Shown piece by piece: positions 50,822 through 63,239 of a DNA stretch of 64,000 nt; position 1 is the stretch's first letter; each line of letters begins with the position of its first letter. Source of the stretch: Otis tarda (lineage: Eukaryota; Chordata; Aves; Otidiformes; Otididae); assembly GCA_026413225.1 (NCBI GenBank), contig CM048552.1, positions 62,015,001-62,079,000 on the forward strand, in the 5' to 3' direction. Position numbers and translations under genes: made by a program. Under the pieces are notes generated by a model, which did not search any database, had not been told where the DNA came from, and saw only the letters and a list, made by a program, of their open reading frames with translations.

Positions 50822-53253
50822 TGCTTTCTGGATCTCAACAAGACTAATGGTCTTAGCCAAATCTGTGAAGAATTGAGTCTTCTAATTGTGATTGGATTCT
50901 GCTCTAATGAGGCAGAAAGGTCAGCCTAGACTCTCAGACTTCTACACGCTGCTAGTACTCCAAATAGATTTGCTGAGTTTTCATTTGCTCTGAAAGAAAA
51001 TATTATATGGCTTCACCAGCATTCTCCTTGGAGATAGTACTGTAATGATTAGCCTACATTCCGCTTTAAACTGTCATTAGTATTCCCATATGTAATTAAT
51101 GCCTCTAATTCTACACAGAGATATCATGACAACCAACCAGCTGTCTTTCTTTTTATTTCATTGTGGTTCTTGAACCCTTGGCTCAGGTTATGTGTTTCTG
51201 GAATGTTAAATAAGGAATTTACTTTTCCATCCATCAGTTTACACTCTGCATGCAGTTTGATGGCATCTTGCTAATACAGCCTGGTTGCACTGTAATTCAC
51301 CTTATAATCCACTGTATCAACACTGACTGGTCAATGTGTAACTTCCTAACAAGGTGGCTGGTGCCTCCTAGGCACTATATTGCCTCGGGAGAGTGCTATT
51401 TTAAAATGTATGCCCAGCACCAAGGCTGCCTGGCTTGAAGCTCCCAACTGTCATAATTAGATATAACTTTCTTCACCAGAAAAAAAGCAAAGGAAATACT
51501 CTTCTCAGGCAAAAAGGTGCCCATCTGCTTCAGGACTGCCCTTCTGCACTAGCACATCTCACATTTCAAATCTGAGGTGTGCTGTTGAGTAATGTGAAAA
51601 GCTTGTGCTGCCTCCAGGTGTGCCACATGTCAGCGGAGGACTGCTTACTTCACTTTTGGGCACTTTCAGTACATGGATTGGATTCTGCTAATTATTTCAC
51701 TTATTTATTTTGATGGCGCAGAAACAGCAGGAAGCTGGACCCACACAAAGTAGGCCTGGCTGTTGGCTAAAGGACAGGCTCAGGATGCTGGTGTTCTCCT
51801 CCCAGCCCTGTCACTCACCTGCTGTGAGTCCACAAGCATTTGACCGTACCTCATGTGTGTTCTGCTCTACCTGCAGATACAGTGAAGATAATGGTACTTT
51901 TACAGAGTGCTTTGAAATCTCCTGGTGAAGGTGATATAATAAAAGACGTGATAAGACAGCCATATTATAAGATAGTCACTGTGTTGCTGGTGGTGCAGTT
52001 TACTCTGGTGTTAGAGGTCTACGCCTCTTTTGAATAAACCAATGGTGAGTTCATGGTTACTGCTGCCAGGTTTTGGTCCAAAATACACCACATGAAATTC
52101 ACAGCATGTCAGCAGGTAAGACAACTAGAAGTTGGATGAAATAAGGCTCTAAACTAAGGCTAGATTTCAGCAGAGGTCCTTACACAGGTAGACAGTAACT
52201 GCCTGTGAAGTGCCGTTTGCAGGAGGCTGGTTGATACCTCATAGGGAGCTCTGCTGGACCCAAAAACCCCAAGAAAGCAATGCATTTCAGCAAACGCCCT
52301 CTGCTGTCACTGTCAACAAGGGATTTATTTACATAGTGCACTGAGTATGCCATTTTCCAAGTCTTCTGTAATATCTGTGAGGCCTTAATGACATTGCCTA
52401 CTGTAATATTACAGGAATTGTTTCCATCTGAAGTGCAGCATCTTTGTAAATCTGACTGAAAGCGGAACTGAAACTCATTGTCCAAAAAGAATTTTAAAAG
52501 CAAATTTTGTTTTCTGGTCTCAGACTCTCTCCAGTACCTCAAGTGAATCTGTTCACGCAGAGAGCAGGAGGCACATGCAGTGTCATTCCTCTCAGCTTAT
52601 GCACAGATGTAGGAACATACTCCTGCAGTGTAGAAAGAGTCTGGGAGTTTGCCTGGGCTTTCTTTGTAAAAGAAAGTTTGGAAACTAGGAAATGAGGAAA
52701 AAATACCAAGGTAAATGAAACCCAACTAAAAAAGAGCCTTAACAGTCAACCTGAGCTCCAGTGTCACCATGATACAGCAATGAGCGTTTGCAGTCATTCA
52801 TCTATTAGGCAATTAGCTATGGTTGTTTAGAGGCTGCCAAGAATGCAGGGGCAGCTCTCATTAACCAAAAGAGAAGATTACACAATTTTGTTTACATCTT
52901 GCACTCAGGACACTTTTTAGGAAACAATCCATGGAGCAATTTCTTGCAAAAAAAGCCCACCACTGTTTGTAGTATTTTCCATCCTTTTTCTACTCACTAA
53001 GCAATGTACTAATGGTAAACCAGCACATGCAGCTCTGTGATACAATAGGAGAAGGTCTCAGCTTGTAAAAAGTAGGAATTTGTAACCCAGCAAACTCCAT
53101 GAGACAGCATCCATCTGCACTCGGGACAGTGGGGCAGTCTGATCCATCCACCACCAGAATGTACATCTAGGAAGTGTCTGACAACGTGGAGGCAGGTACT
53201 TAATGTGTGCTCAAAGCACTACCAAAGGGAAAAGTTTCACTGGAGTCAAATTC

Positions 53254-53280
53254 AAATAAAATAAAATAAAATAAAATAAT
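53254..53280 (+). repeat. (AAAAT)n microsatellite
   Basis: About five tandem copies of AAATA/AAAAT. Confidence 0.95.
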
Positions 53281-53669
53281 TTTTCAGCTGGAGGCTAAGA
53301 ATCTCTCCTGCTTTTCTTCTGCTGAACATGATGTGTATATGCAAGTATGGCATAGGCCGGGCAAAATGAGTAGATTTAAAATGTTACAAAGATCCTCTGG
53401 TTCTGTCTCCTTCACAGAGTCTGTAAGGTTGTCATTGTAATTCCTGCTTATAGGAATTCAGAAGTCTAAATCTGAAAGATCAGCTTTATTTCTTCTTCAT
53501 GCAGCACCCTCAGCAATGTTGGAAGCCACTGCAGCCACACTTATTTTGGAGAAGACACTGAGCTGCGGCTGTAAAACTGACGGTTGTCCAGGGTAGTCAA
53601 CACAGAACTGTGGATCTGCTGACATAATGCAGCTGCTTTAAGTTGTGAGTTTCATATAACCATATAAAA

Positions 53670-53953
53670 CTTTTTACCAGGGCCTGTTGCAATAGGACAA
53701 GGCATAATAGTTTTAAACTAAAAGAGGGTAGATTTAGATTAGACATAAGGAAGAAATTCTTTACAATGAGGGTGGTGAAACACTGGAACGGATTGTCCAG
53801 AGAGGTGGTAGATGCCCCATCCCTGGAAACATTCAAGACCAGGTTGGATGGGGCTCTGAGCAACCTGACCTAGTTGGAGATGTCCCTTGGTCCTTGCAGG
53901 GGGTTGGACTAGATAGCCTTTAAAGGTCCCTTCCAACACAAACCATTCTATGA
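53670..53953 (+). mobile_element. CR1 LINE 3' end (first of two in tandem)
   Basis: Starts abruptly at ACCAGGGCCTGTTGCAATAGG. It continues through TTTAGATTAGACATAAGGAAGAAATTCTTTACAATGAGG and CCCCATCCCTGGAAACATTCAAG to CCCTTCCAACACAAACCATTCTATGA. It is therefore a complete CR1 3' end with the tail motif at about 53944-53953. A second CR1 copy in the same orientation begins immediately after the tail. Confidence 0.95.
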
Positions 53954-55485
53954 GGGAACTGGCAGATGAAGTTGCCAAACCACTGGCCATCATATTTGAG
54001 TCATCGTGGTGGTCTGGTGAAGTCCCCGATGACTGGAAGAAAGGGAACATAACTCCTATTTTTAAAAAGGGGAGCAAGGAGGACCCAGGCAACTACAGGC
54101 CGGTCAGCCTCACCTCTGTGCCTGGCAAAGTCATGAAGCAGATTCTCCCGGAAACCATGCTAAGGCACATGGGGAGCAAGGAGGTGGTTGGTGACAGCCA
54201 ACATGGCTTCACCAAGGGCAAATCGTGCCTGATGAATTTGGTGGCCTTCTAAGATGGGATGACAGCATCAATGGACAAGGGACGAGCAACAGATATCATC
54301 TACCTGGACTTGTGCAAAACTTTTGACACTGTCCCACACGACATCCTTCTCTCTAAACTAGAGAGGCATGGGTTTGATGGATGGACCACTCAGTGGATAA
54401 GGAGTTGGCTGGATGGCCGCACTCAGTGGCCATCAGTGGCCTCACTCAGTGGTCAACGGCTCGATGTCCAAGTGGAGACCAGTCATGAGTGGCGTCCCTC
54501 AGGGGTCCATGTTGGGCCCAGCCCTGTTCAACATCTTTGTCAGCAACATGGACTGTAGGATAGAGTGCACCCTCAGCAAATTCACCAACGACACCAAGCT
54601 GTGTGGTGCCATCAACACGCTGGAAGGGAGGGGTGCCATCCAGAGGGACCTGGACAGGCTGGAGAGGTGGGCCCGTGCAAACCTCATGAAGTTCAACCAG
54701 GCCAAGTGCAAGGTCCTGCACCTGGGTCGTGGCAATCCCAGGCACAAATACAGGCTGGGTGAAGAATGGATGGAGAGCAGCCCTGAGGAGAAGGACTTGG
54801 GAGTGCTGGTGGATGAGAAGCTCAGCATGAGCTGGCAATGTGCCCTTGTGGCCCAGAAGGCCAACCGCATCCTGGGCTGCATCAAGAGGAGTGTGACCAG
54901 CAGGTCAAGGGAGGTGATTCTGCCCCTCTACTCTGCCCTGGTGAGACCCCACCTGGAGTACTGTGTCCAGTTCTGGAGCCCCCAACATAAGAAGGACATG
55001 GACCAGTTGGAGAAGGTCCAGAGGAGGGCCACGAAGATGATCAGAGGGCTGGAGCACCTTTCCTGTGAGGACAGGCTGAGAGAGTTGGGGCTGTTCAGCC
55101 TGGAGAAGAGGAGGCTCCAGAAACCTCTTACCAGCCTTCCAGTACCTCAAGGGGGCCTACAAGAAAGATGGGGAGAGACTCTTCAGTAGGGCCTGTTGTG
55201 ATAGGACGAGGGGTAATGGTTTTAAAATAGAGGGAGGTAGATTTAGATTGGATATTAGGAAACAATTTTTTACAATGAGGATTGTAGGACACTGGAACAG
55301 GTTGCCCAGAGAGGTGGTGGATGCCCCATCCCTGGAAATGTTCAAGGCCAGGTTGGATGAGGCTCTGAGCAACCTGATCTAGTCGGGGATGTCCCTGCTT
55401 CTTGCAGGGGGGTTGGACTAGATGACCTTTGAAGGTCCCTTCCAGCTCTAACCATTTTATGATTCTATGGTTCTATGATTTAGGG
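53954..55485 (+). mobile_element. CR1 LINE, 5' truncated, near-complete reverse transcriptase, inactivated
   Basis: This copy begins inside the reverse transcriptase region ([18 protein letters not shown]) and runs to the ATTCTATG-type tail near 55480. Recognisable RT blocks in order are [13 protein letters not shown] (about 54090), [16 protein letters not shown] (about 54205), [16 protein letters not shown], which holds the first catalytic aspartate (about 54300), [15 protein letters not shown] (about 54490), and FTNDTKL (about 54580) in place of the usual FADDTKL. The C-terminal end follows, with LVRPHLEY and [20 protein letters not shown]. Inactivating changes are an in-frame TAA at 54250, a frameshift near 54420 and another near 55110-55130. 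It is younger-looking than the other LINE pieces in the window. The 258-codon frame at 54413-55189 is part of it, and the opposite-strand frames are shadows. Confidence 0.96.
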
Positions 55486-58400
55486 AATTATGAATTATTA
55501 TTGTTATTGAAAATGAGTAGCACTTTATGGTTCTGCAATTTTATGATCATCTCGGTCATGACATTTTCTGTACCTGCCACAGCTGGAACTGGCCTGGTAG
55601 TAACTACAAAAGGAAAGGTGTTGCTTCTGCCACATCTGCAGCAGTGTTGTGTGTGAAGATGAAAAAAATTAAATATGGGAGGGGGAATAAAGAAAAAGCA
55701 AAAGGAAGATGCAGAGAGCAAATAACCAGGAGGCCTGGAAGCATCACAAATTCAGTATGAAAAGCTGTCCGTTAGTGCCATCTTGTGGGCCCAGGGTACC
55801 CCCTCCCGCCCCCCCACCTCCCCTTACCCCAAAACCCAGCGAAACAGGTAAAGCTCTTCCCACCAAGGTGCAGCCCCACTTCATGCCATCCTGGCGTTCC
55901 ATCAGAGGAGAGGGCTGAAGCTACAGCAGATGTACAGGGCATGATACGCTACCTGCTGTCACTTGAGGGAACAAGAACCATGTGTTGAGGACTGGCACCA
56001 GCCCAGCACTCACCTGGGACCCTCTGGCCTCGTCTTCCACATCTGGACAGAAACCAGGCTGCAAGGTCACAGTAAGGGATGAGCAAGGAGACTGTCCAAA
56101 AATCCAGCTACTTCACTCTGAAAGGCTCATGTCCTTATTAAGTGCCCGAAGCATCCTGAGGCACAGTATTAATTACCCTTGCTCAGACCAGGGTGTCCTT
56201 TAAAGTGGGGTACTGAATGTGGGAGCTGGGAGGACCCCAGCTTCTTCCCCCTCCCCCAGGCCCTATCCCAGGCTCTTCTGAGGCAAGATGCAGCCTCTAG
56301 GTCAGAGGTGAGTAGGCAACAGGCAGATGGGTGGGCAGGCAGACTGCTTTCTGGCCTGATTTGGCTGCTAGGGGTGAGGAGAAAGGAGACAGGAGAGAGA
56401 AGATGAGGTCAGCAGTGGCAGCAACGGGCCAGTTATCAAGCATTACACAGATGGAATCGAGCTGCTGTCTTGGGAGCTGCCTCTCCTGTTTCCCCTGGGT
56501 GCTTGGCACCATCGCATCCTGTGTCCAAGTCTGTGCAGATGGGATGGAGGAGATGCAATGTAGAGGTTGAGGCTGGGAGGTCAGTGATGGAGGGTGAGTT
56601 GCCCAGGGGATTGCACTGGGAATCAAAATACTTTCCAAGCACCCACTGCACTTCTGTTTAGACCTCCACGTGTCGCCTTTACTTTCCCATATGGAGGTAC
56701 ATGACAGGATCCTGGAAATACTGAGACCAGCAGGAGTCTAATTTCTTACAATCAGTCTTGTGTCTTGTGGTATTGTTATGATTTCACCATGACTTTATTG
56801 CAGTACTGTACACCTTAGAAATGGATATGGTCTTGGGTTAAAGATTTTGAGAAACAATGAATCCACTACATCCCTTGGTGTGTTGTTTCGGTGGTCAAGC
56901 ACTTGCATGGTTAGAACAGCTACACCTTATTTCAGACCTCAGTAAGTCTAAGTCTGTGCTTCAGATATTTGGTAATCTTTTGCTTATGATTTAACCTGTC
57001 TTTGCTAGGTTAAAGCATTGCTAGCAGTCAAGAATCTTCTCTGTATGTAACCCCAATATTGGTGCATTGCACAGTTAAATATCCTTCTGTATAGCCACAG
57101 AACTACAGTAGGAGCTTCTAAAATCTCTCCAGGTACATTTGGTTGGGAGCAGGAAAGGGGAAGGCTGTATTTTTTCAAAGAAATCTCTTTCTAACACTGT
57201 CAGTCCCTATGGTTACTCTGATAGTCGAAATGTGGCTGAAATCTGTCTCTTCCTCTTGGTGTTATGATTCCCTCATTTCTTCTCTGCTTGAATGTCCTTC
57301 AGTTCTCCTCACCCCTCATGCTCTTCTCTTTCAGCTCTGTACTGTTCTCCCAGCTGCAGTTGTAACATCTGACCTGGTTATCAGTTTTTTTTTTAGAAGT
57401 AAATGCTGATGTTTATTCCTAAGTTAAAAAGGTAACACAGAATCTGAATAAGTATTTATTTCCTTAACAAGTAGATGAGGCTGAGAAAAGTGAATCTGAA
57501 CATATTGATAAAGTAAGCGTTTTACACAAAGCATATTCTTAACCCAATGTATGTTACCAGCCTTCTAAATAACATAGAGTCAGTCTGCAATGGGTGATAG
57601 ATGTGGAGTAACTAAACTGTGCAGTTTCTTGGCAAATTTATATACATTATGGCATTTGAAATGTTGTATTTACTCATGTGCTCACATAGTGAAGGCATCC
57701 CAACAGAAAGATCTCAGTCCTTTGTTAAGAGTTGAACTCCCACCGCATTCAGTGCTACAGCAGGATCCAGATTAAGATCTATAAGACTGGAGGCATTCTC
57801 GTGTCTGTTTTGTAATAATGTTTACATTTTACAGGACACTACAATCAAAACGAAATATTAACAACATAGTTATGACCTTCTTATTTCGGCAGATGTTTAC
57901 TGTCTTAAAATCTGTGTCTGTTTTTAGTGCTATTTAACATGCTTCAGATTTCTAAGATTATATATTTTTCATCTTACCAAAGTGCTAACTCAAAACTTTG
58001 AATTTCGCTTGAGCAGAGTGTGTTGCATTGTGTCTACTACATAAAATTATATCTCTGTACAAGTAAGTAGGAGTTAGAGCAAGGGGCAACTATCAAAACC
58101 AGTGAATTTCATCAAACATATCAGACCACCCTTTATATCTCTCCACAGAAATTAATTTTGTCTTTGTTATTATCTGGGCCTGCACTCACTTGAAGGACAA
58201 TGCAGAACTTTGAATTGAATGCAGCTGAATGGAAGTATTTTGGCATAACAGCCAACTCACACAATGATACAAGTTGATCAGGTAACAGAAGTATAAGAAA
58301 AAGTACATCTATTGGTATCATCCTGGTGTAAGGGGCTCTTTTTACCTAAATTTAGTCCATCTTCCCCATAAAGAGAGTGTAAAATCACCCTTTCAGCTAC

Positions 58401-59274
58401 ATTCCCATGTAGGAAAAGAGCTGGAGAAGTGAAATTGTACTTATATGTATAAAGTTATAACTCTGAAAGAGGTTCTAAATAACAAAGCTATATTTGTTAG
58501 GTGAGTACAGAACTGTTGGATAAAAGTGCAGCTTCTCATATTAGTGGGGGAAGCACTGTAAATAACTTCATGAAAAGCATAATCCTTTACTAACCCGCTC
58601 ATGGTATGGTCACTTTCCCAATGAATCCACTGCCAACAGTGAAATGTGCACCTGGCAATCCTAATACCATATGTCAGGATCTGTGCTAAGATTTGTTAAT
58701 TTAAGTGATTAAGGATTAACAGCTTTGCCAACAGGTGCACCTTCATGTGGACTTTATCGTTCAGCCAGGCATTTACTCAGAAAATGTCTCTTAACAAAGA
58801 ACACTGATGAAAAAAGTAGACAGTAGCTTCATGCAGTTGGCAAATCTCTTCCCTTTCTAATTAAAATGCACCCAACTGAGAAGGAGTGCATGTGCTATGG
58901 TGCAACAGCATCTAAATTATGATTGGAATTTTGCATAAAACTTCCAATGAGTCTTGTCAGGATGGGATTTTTATGTCCACTTACAGACAAAAGCCTTTAT
59001 CCTGATCTTGGATATACCAGCTTGAATCTGAAGTAATTCCTCTGATTAACATCTTGGAGAACAGAACGTGCCCTACAGCTGCTGGTCTTCTTCAATAGTC
59101 AATGACTCTTTATCATTAACTTCAAAAGGAACAAAACTGAGCCAACATCATTTTTAAAACCCTTCTCTTCATGTGTTTGTATGATATCTTAAAGAAAAAG
59201 CTATGTACAGAGAAGAGTTCCTGTGCTGGAAAGCATTACTAGCTAACAAAAACCTGTTTATGTGAAAGATACAT
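55486..59274. other. Intergenic DNA and probable SPIC 3' untranslated region
   Basis: No gene was recognised. A GC-richer part lies at about 55780-56680. The SPIC 3' untranslated region must start at 59274 and run leftwards. I saw no AATAAA on the minus strand within the first kilobase, and the nearest exact copy I noticed is near 57453, so the polyadenylation site is unresolved. Confidence 0.5.
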
Positions 59275-59702
59275 CTAGCTGTTAGCGTGCTGTAATGCAT
59301 AACCATTGTTATACATGTAATTATTGTAATTGATCCAGTCGTCTGCACACTGATATTCTTGATTAGACTGAATGTACGGATGATAAACTGTTTCTTTTCC
59401 CAAGAAATAAGATGGAGCAAGTCTCTGTAAAACAACAGCACTGAACTGGTATGTCAGCTTCCTTCGAATTTTAATTATTTCACCTGTTCTTCCGTAATTC
59501 CTCAGTGCTCTGGCCATTTTCTGATATGTCATGATCTTGCGATTTCCCTTTCTTTCTCCCCACAGCTCTGCAAGTTTCTCCTTGTTTTTGGAGATGAACT
59601 GGAAGACACCATTGGGTTTATCCACCCATTGGATGCAGTTTGCCATAGCTGGATCATACAGAGATTCATGGAGGTACTCAAACAGTCGAAGTTTTTTTCT
59701 AC
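59275..59702 (-). CDS. SPIC: SPIC last coding exon: ETS domain and C-terminus
   Basis: Final coding exon of Spi-C, an ETS transcription factor of the PU.1/Spi-B subfamily. It binds GGAA sites in the nucleus and is known in mammals for iron-recycling macrophages and B-lineage control. After the acceptor TTATTTCTTAATAG the exon completes a glycine codon and reads [20 protein letters not shown]. The ETS winged helix fills the first 95 or so residues: the IQWVDK and [16 protein letters not shown] helices, then the recognition helix [14 protein letters not shown] with its two DNA-contacting arginines, then [10 protein letters not shown]. The tail (SYFLGKE, then a tyrosine- and asparagine-rich end [10 protein letters not shown]) is typical of SPIC and differs from PU.1 and Spi-B. 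It encodes about 142 residues to the stop at 59275-59277, about the same as the mammalian exon. No damage is seen. Confidence 0.97.
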
Positions 59703-62700
59703 CTATTAAGAAATAAAGTACAAAGGGTCAGAACAGAACTCATACTTGTTTTTAAAGATAAGCAGTTGTCTTTTTCCTGGAAAGGATCTTATAGGCAAAA
59801 GCATAGGTAAACCTAATACTCCATCACAAATTAAAAGATCAGTACAAACTATTCAACAGAAGATCAGCATCAGCAAATGGGAAACATGTACAGATCTGTG
59901 GTGACAGAAAGGGATTTGGTCATTAGAGTTTCAAGAGCAGGTTATTTGGGGATTATGACAAATATGTGGTGACTTCACTGTGTGGGAGGTCTCAGAAGTC
60001 TCTTTCAGCTGTCGTCAGACATGTGCTGTGCAGGTGCCTGGTCAAGGAACCCACTGCAGGAAACTACATCCTCTGACAGTGCAGGAAAGAGGTTCTGGAG
60101 AGCCAACCTGAATGTTTTTGAATAAATGCTTTCCCTGCTTAATCAGAACTCAAAGATTTTGAGATGATTCAATTTTAAGAGATTTGTTTCAGGAATGTTT
60201 TAGGAATGCAAGGTAGTCTTTGATACAAGAAAGGATGAATGGTTGAGCAGGAAGAGTATGCTAGTTTTGAACCATAAACTTCACCTAATCAATAAGGAGC
60301 TAGACCTTCTGGTATGCTGTAGTTTTCTAAAAATGTGCAGAAGTGTCAACTTACATTGCCATGCAGAATAAAGCAAGATCAGGACTGCAAAATTTGTTAG
60401 TTAACTAAGTACTTCTCCCCACAGGCTCAGCTCTCAAACTTAAGTTTACTTGTGAGGCTTATTTAGTTACACTTAGGTTTTGTGGATCCCTCTAGAAGTT
60501 CTTCTAGTTCCCTTCACAAAGCAAATGGTGACCAAGAAGCTGTGGTAATGAGGAAGAATTTAAGATTATAAGACAAAGAGGAACATTTTTCAGAAAGGAA
60601 AGCCTATGCAGAAGAATGGCTTCCACTTTAACCAAAGTGGAAACAAGCAGCTGCACCTAAAGTTCATAAAGTCTTGTCTTGTGTGGCTATTTTAAACTAG
60701 GAACAGGGGAAAAGTGACAGTTGCTAAGGAACACTGAGGTCAAGCCAAGACATCTGTCAGGGATGACAGTAATTCTGCATCTGGTGGTAAGGAAAGAGGA
60801 GAGAAGTGACAGTCAGACTAGGAAGAAGAAGAGCCTGAAATCAGAGGTACTTTCCAAAAAATTAATAAAGTTTCATTATCTAAATAAAAATTCGCCTGTG
60901 ACTAGAAGTACATATTCTACAAGAAATGTATATACTATTTCCAAGATGGGAAGCTTAAAAGCAAACTGGTGAAGGACACCGCCTGGTCTCAGTAAATACT
61001 TCTTAGTAGGTAACCTGCTTATGTCCCTTCCAACCCAAATTATCCTATAAACCTATGGTAGAACAAATAAGATCAGGGAACATTTGCAGGCTACTGCAGA
61101 CTGAGTCTCTGCTGAAAAACTATAGTGTAGCCATGTCTGCAGAAGCATCTAATTTCATGCTGTCTGTCCTCTTAGTTCAACTGTCATTTCTACCCAAGCT
61201 TTTACTTCTAGACACATCCTCTCTAGCTGATGTTTCGGTTTGAGATGGCTTATTTGCTCTTATGTGTTAATGCCGCTATGTTTCTAGAGCCCAGCTGTTA
61301 TCTCCAAAGTGCTACACGATGTGAATGCACCAGTTTGAGCTCAGGGCAGCTGACAGATCTTCGTACTGCACCTCCTTACATAAGCTAGTGGTGTTTGTCA
61401 CCAGGCCCTAAACATCAGTCTAAGCTAGCAGGGTAGTGTCTGCCAGTTTCCTATGTGATCACAGGAGAGAAATAAGTTCCTTTAGAAGAATGTTTCAGAG
61501 CATCTGCATTAGATTTCTGTGCTGAATTGTCCCAAAGCAACCTAATTTTCTGTGGGTCTGTCTAATTCAAATGCACTTCTGAAGTACCTCTCTTGATTGT
61601 ATCCACTCACAGAGCTTAAGTTCAGATCATGGAATGGTCTTGACATGCATGAGCTGGACTCCTTCAGAGGAAATCTAAATCAAAGATGCTTTGCAGAGGC
61701 ATATCTAAGTCACTGCAACTTTCAGAACTTGCAGCCAGCCTAGAGATTGCCCTAAATAAACTCTTGTGAAATTTTTTAAACACAGACTTTGGGTTCTCAG
61801 TACTGATTGCTTCATCTATAGACTTATTCCTAAAGGGCCACAGTACTTGCTAGTGTACAGAAAACCTTTCATGTCTCCATAAGAAGCCCAGAGGACTAAA
61901 TTTATTTAGGTATAGTGGAAAAAGTCCCTCAAGTCACAGTTTCTGGCAGCAATATCACCATGGACACGAAGAAAACCCGTAAGAGGACAGCAAAAAACCT
62001 CATAAGAATAGTCAGTCATTCTGAAAAGTTATGCAGTATGGCCTTCTGGAAAAGACAATTGATAATAATGTAAAAGAAATATGAAATACAAAATGAAGTT
62101 TAACAGAACAGTAACGACTGAAGGTGAATTCAGATACTGATATGTAAAATTCCCCAACCTAGTGGAACACTGGGTAAGACTTAGAAAAGCAACATTTCTG
62201 GATTGAAAGGTTTTCATTTGCAATGGTGAATTTTAAGCACTGGAAGTACAGGACCTAAAAGGAGAGGCTATTCTTCCCATTGTCCCAAGGAATTTGTAGT
62301 AGTAAAAGCAACAGAAACCGCAGTGTTCAGCATCCATAGGAAGAGATCCTACCAAAAACTGTGGTTAACCATGTGGTTAAAGTTAAGAGAAGGGGATTTC
62401 AAAAAGCAGCAAAAGAAGGAAGCTACTCAAAAAGACCCCACGATCAAAAGTAGGTACAACAGCTCAGAGTGGAAGCTGTGTAAATCACATCTAGCAGACT
62501 CATAGGAAGGATGCTGAGTCCCAAACAAAAAACTAAGAATGAATGCAGTAAACAAATGAAGCACTGTAATGACCAATGTCACCCAACCTATTGTTTGCAC
62601 AATAGATATCCACTCAAGTAAAGTCAACCAAAAGGAGCACAAATATAGCTATAAAAATCCATACTGGCACTGACAAAAGCTAAGAAACAATTTGAAAAGT

Positions 62701-63130
62701 AAACAGAAAGGCATAAAATCGGGCACAAAAATATTCATGCACGTGAAAAACCTTTGTGAAAACCACTCCTTGTTGAATCACATGAAATAAAATAAGTTAT
62801 TAGAGTGTATAAAGATGTTACTGATAGCTAGATTTACTGCTCTGCATCAGACTTTGTCCCAGATGATTTGGAGTGAAACATATCTCTGATTTGGTTCTGC
62901 ATGTACTAAACAAGAAGACAGAATAAGATGATAACAGATTTATCTTACATTAAGAGATTTAGCAGATAGGAATTGAACACTAGCAGTTGTATTCTAGTTA
63001 CTATTAAATGTCAACTTATTTTTTTCCTGTTAAAAGTAAAAAAAAATAGGAAAAAGAGAAAGCACTATTTGCCAAGACATTTTTTTAAAGCAACATCATG
63101 TACACATCAGGGCACAGTCTTTCTACACAC
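59703..63130 (-). other. SPIC: SPIC last intron (3.4 kb)
   Basis: Bounded by the donor GTGTGT at 63130 and the acceptor AG at 59703-59704. It is AT-rich with no exon recognised. A degraded CR1-tail-like piece is listed separately. Confidence 0.85.
61005..61056 (+). mobile_element. Possible degraded CR1 tail
   Basis: GTCCCTTCCAACCCAAATTATCCTATAAACCTATGG resembles the final 40 bases of a CR1 element. The part before it is too diverged to recognise. Confidence 0.5.
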
Positions 63131-63239
63131 CTTTCCCTGCTTTGGGCTGGCCAGCAGCAGCATGCATCACTTGGCTTTCTGGAGTACTCTGCAGTGTATG
63201 GTAGACAGTCTCGTCTGCATAAAAATCCGCTGCACTGTT
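63131..63239 (-). CDS. SPIC: SPIC penultimate coding exon
   Basis: On the minus strand, 109 bases between an acceptor ending TTCTTGAAG and the donor GTGTGT read NSAADFYADETVYHTLQ, then a variable stretch, ending in PKAGK plus one base (G). The join to the next exon gives [14 protein letters not shown]. Human SPIC has NSAADFY at the start of the same segment and [13 protein letters not shown] at the junction, so both ends are anchored. The middle is poorly conserved, as expected for the linker before the ETS domain. A second acceptor (GAACAG, cutting at 63235/63234) lies five bases further on. NS are conserved residues, so the first acceptor is favoured when the exon is in phase 0. The plus-strand frame at 62973-63461 is only the shadow of this exon. 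Earlier coding exons were not found up to 64000. Confidence 0.9.

Larger units (their letters stand above)
47275..53669. other. Intergenic DNA, middle part
   Basis: This is mostly unique, AT-rich sequence. It includes a CATATGTCCATG direct repeat near 47909-47941, a minisatellite at 50763-50821, an AAAAT repeat at 53254-53280 and a GC-richer block at about 49600-50250. No gene was recognised. The 143-codon plus frame at 49820-50251 lies in that GC-rich block, has no recognisable family, and I do not call it. Confidence 0.55.

Noticed and set aside
54446-54885. Minus-strand frames of about 130 codons.
   Set aside because: Antisense shadows of the CR1 reverse transcriptase.
60365-60400. Possible small minus-strand exon ending GCAAT|GTAAGT in the SPIC last intron.
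   Set aside because: Good donor, but the residues do not fit Spi-C. The direct join of 63131 to 59702 already gives an unbroken, homologous protein.
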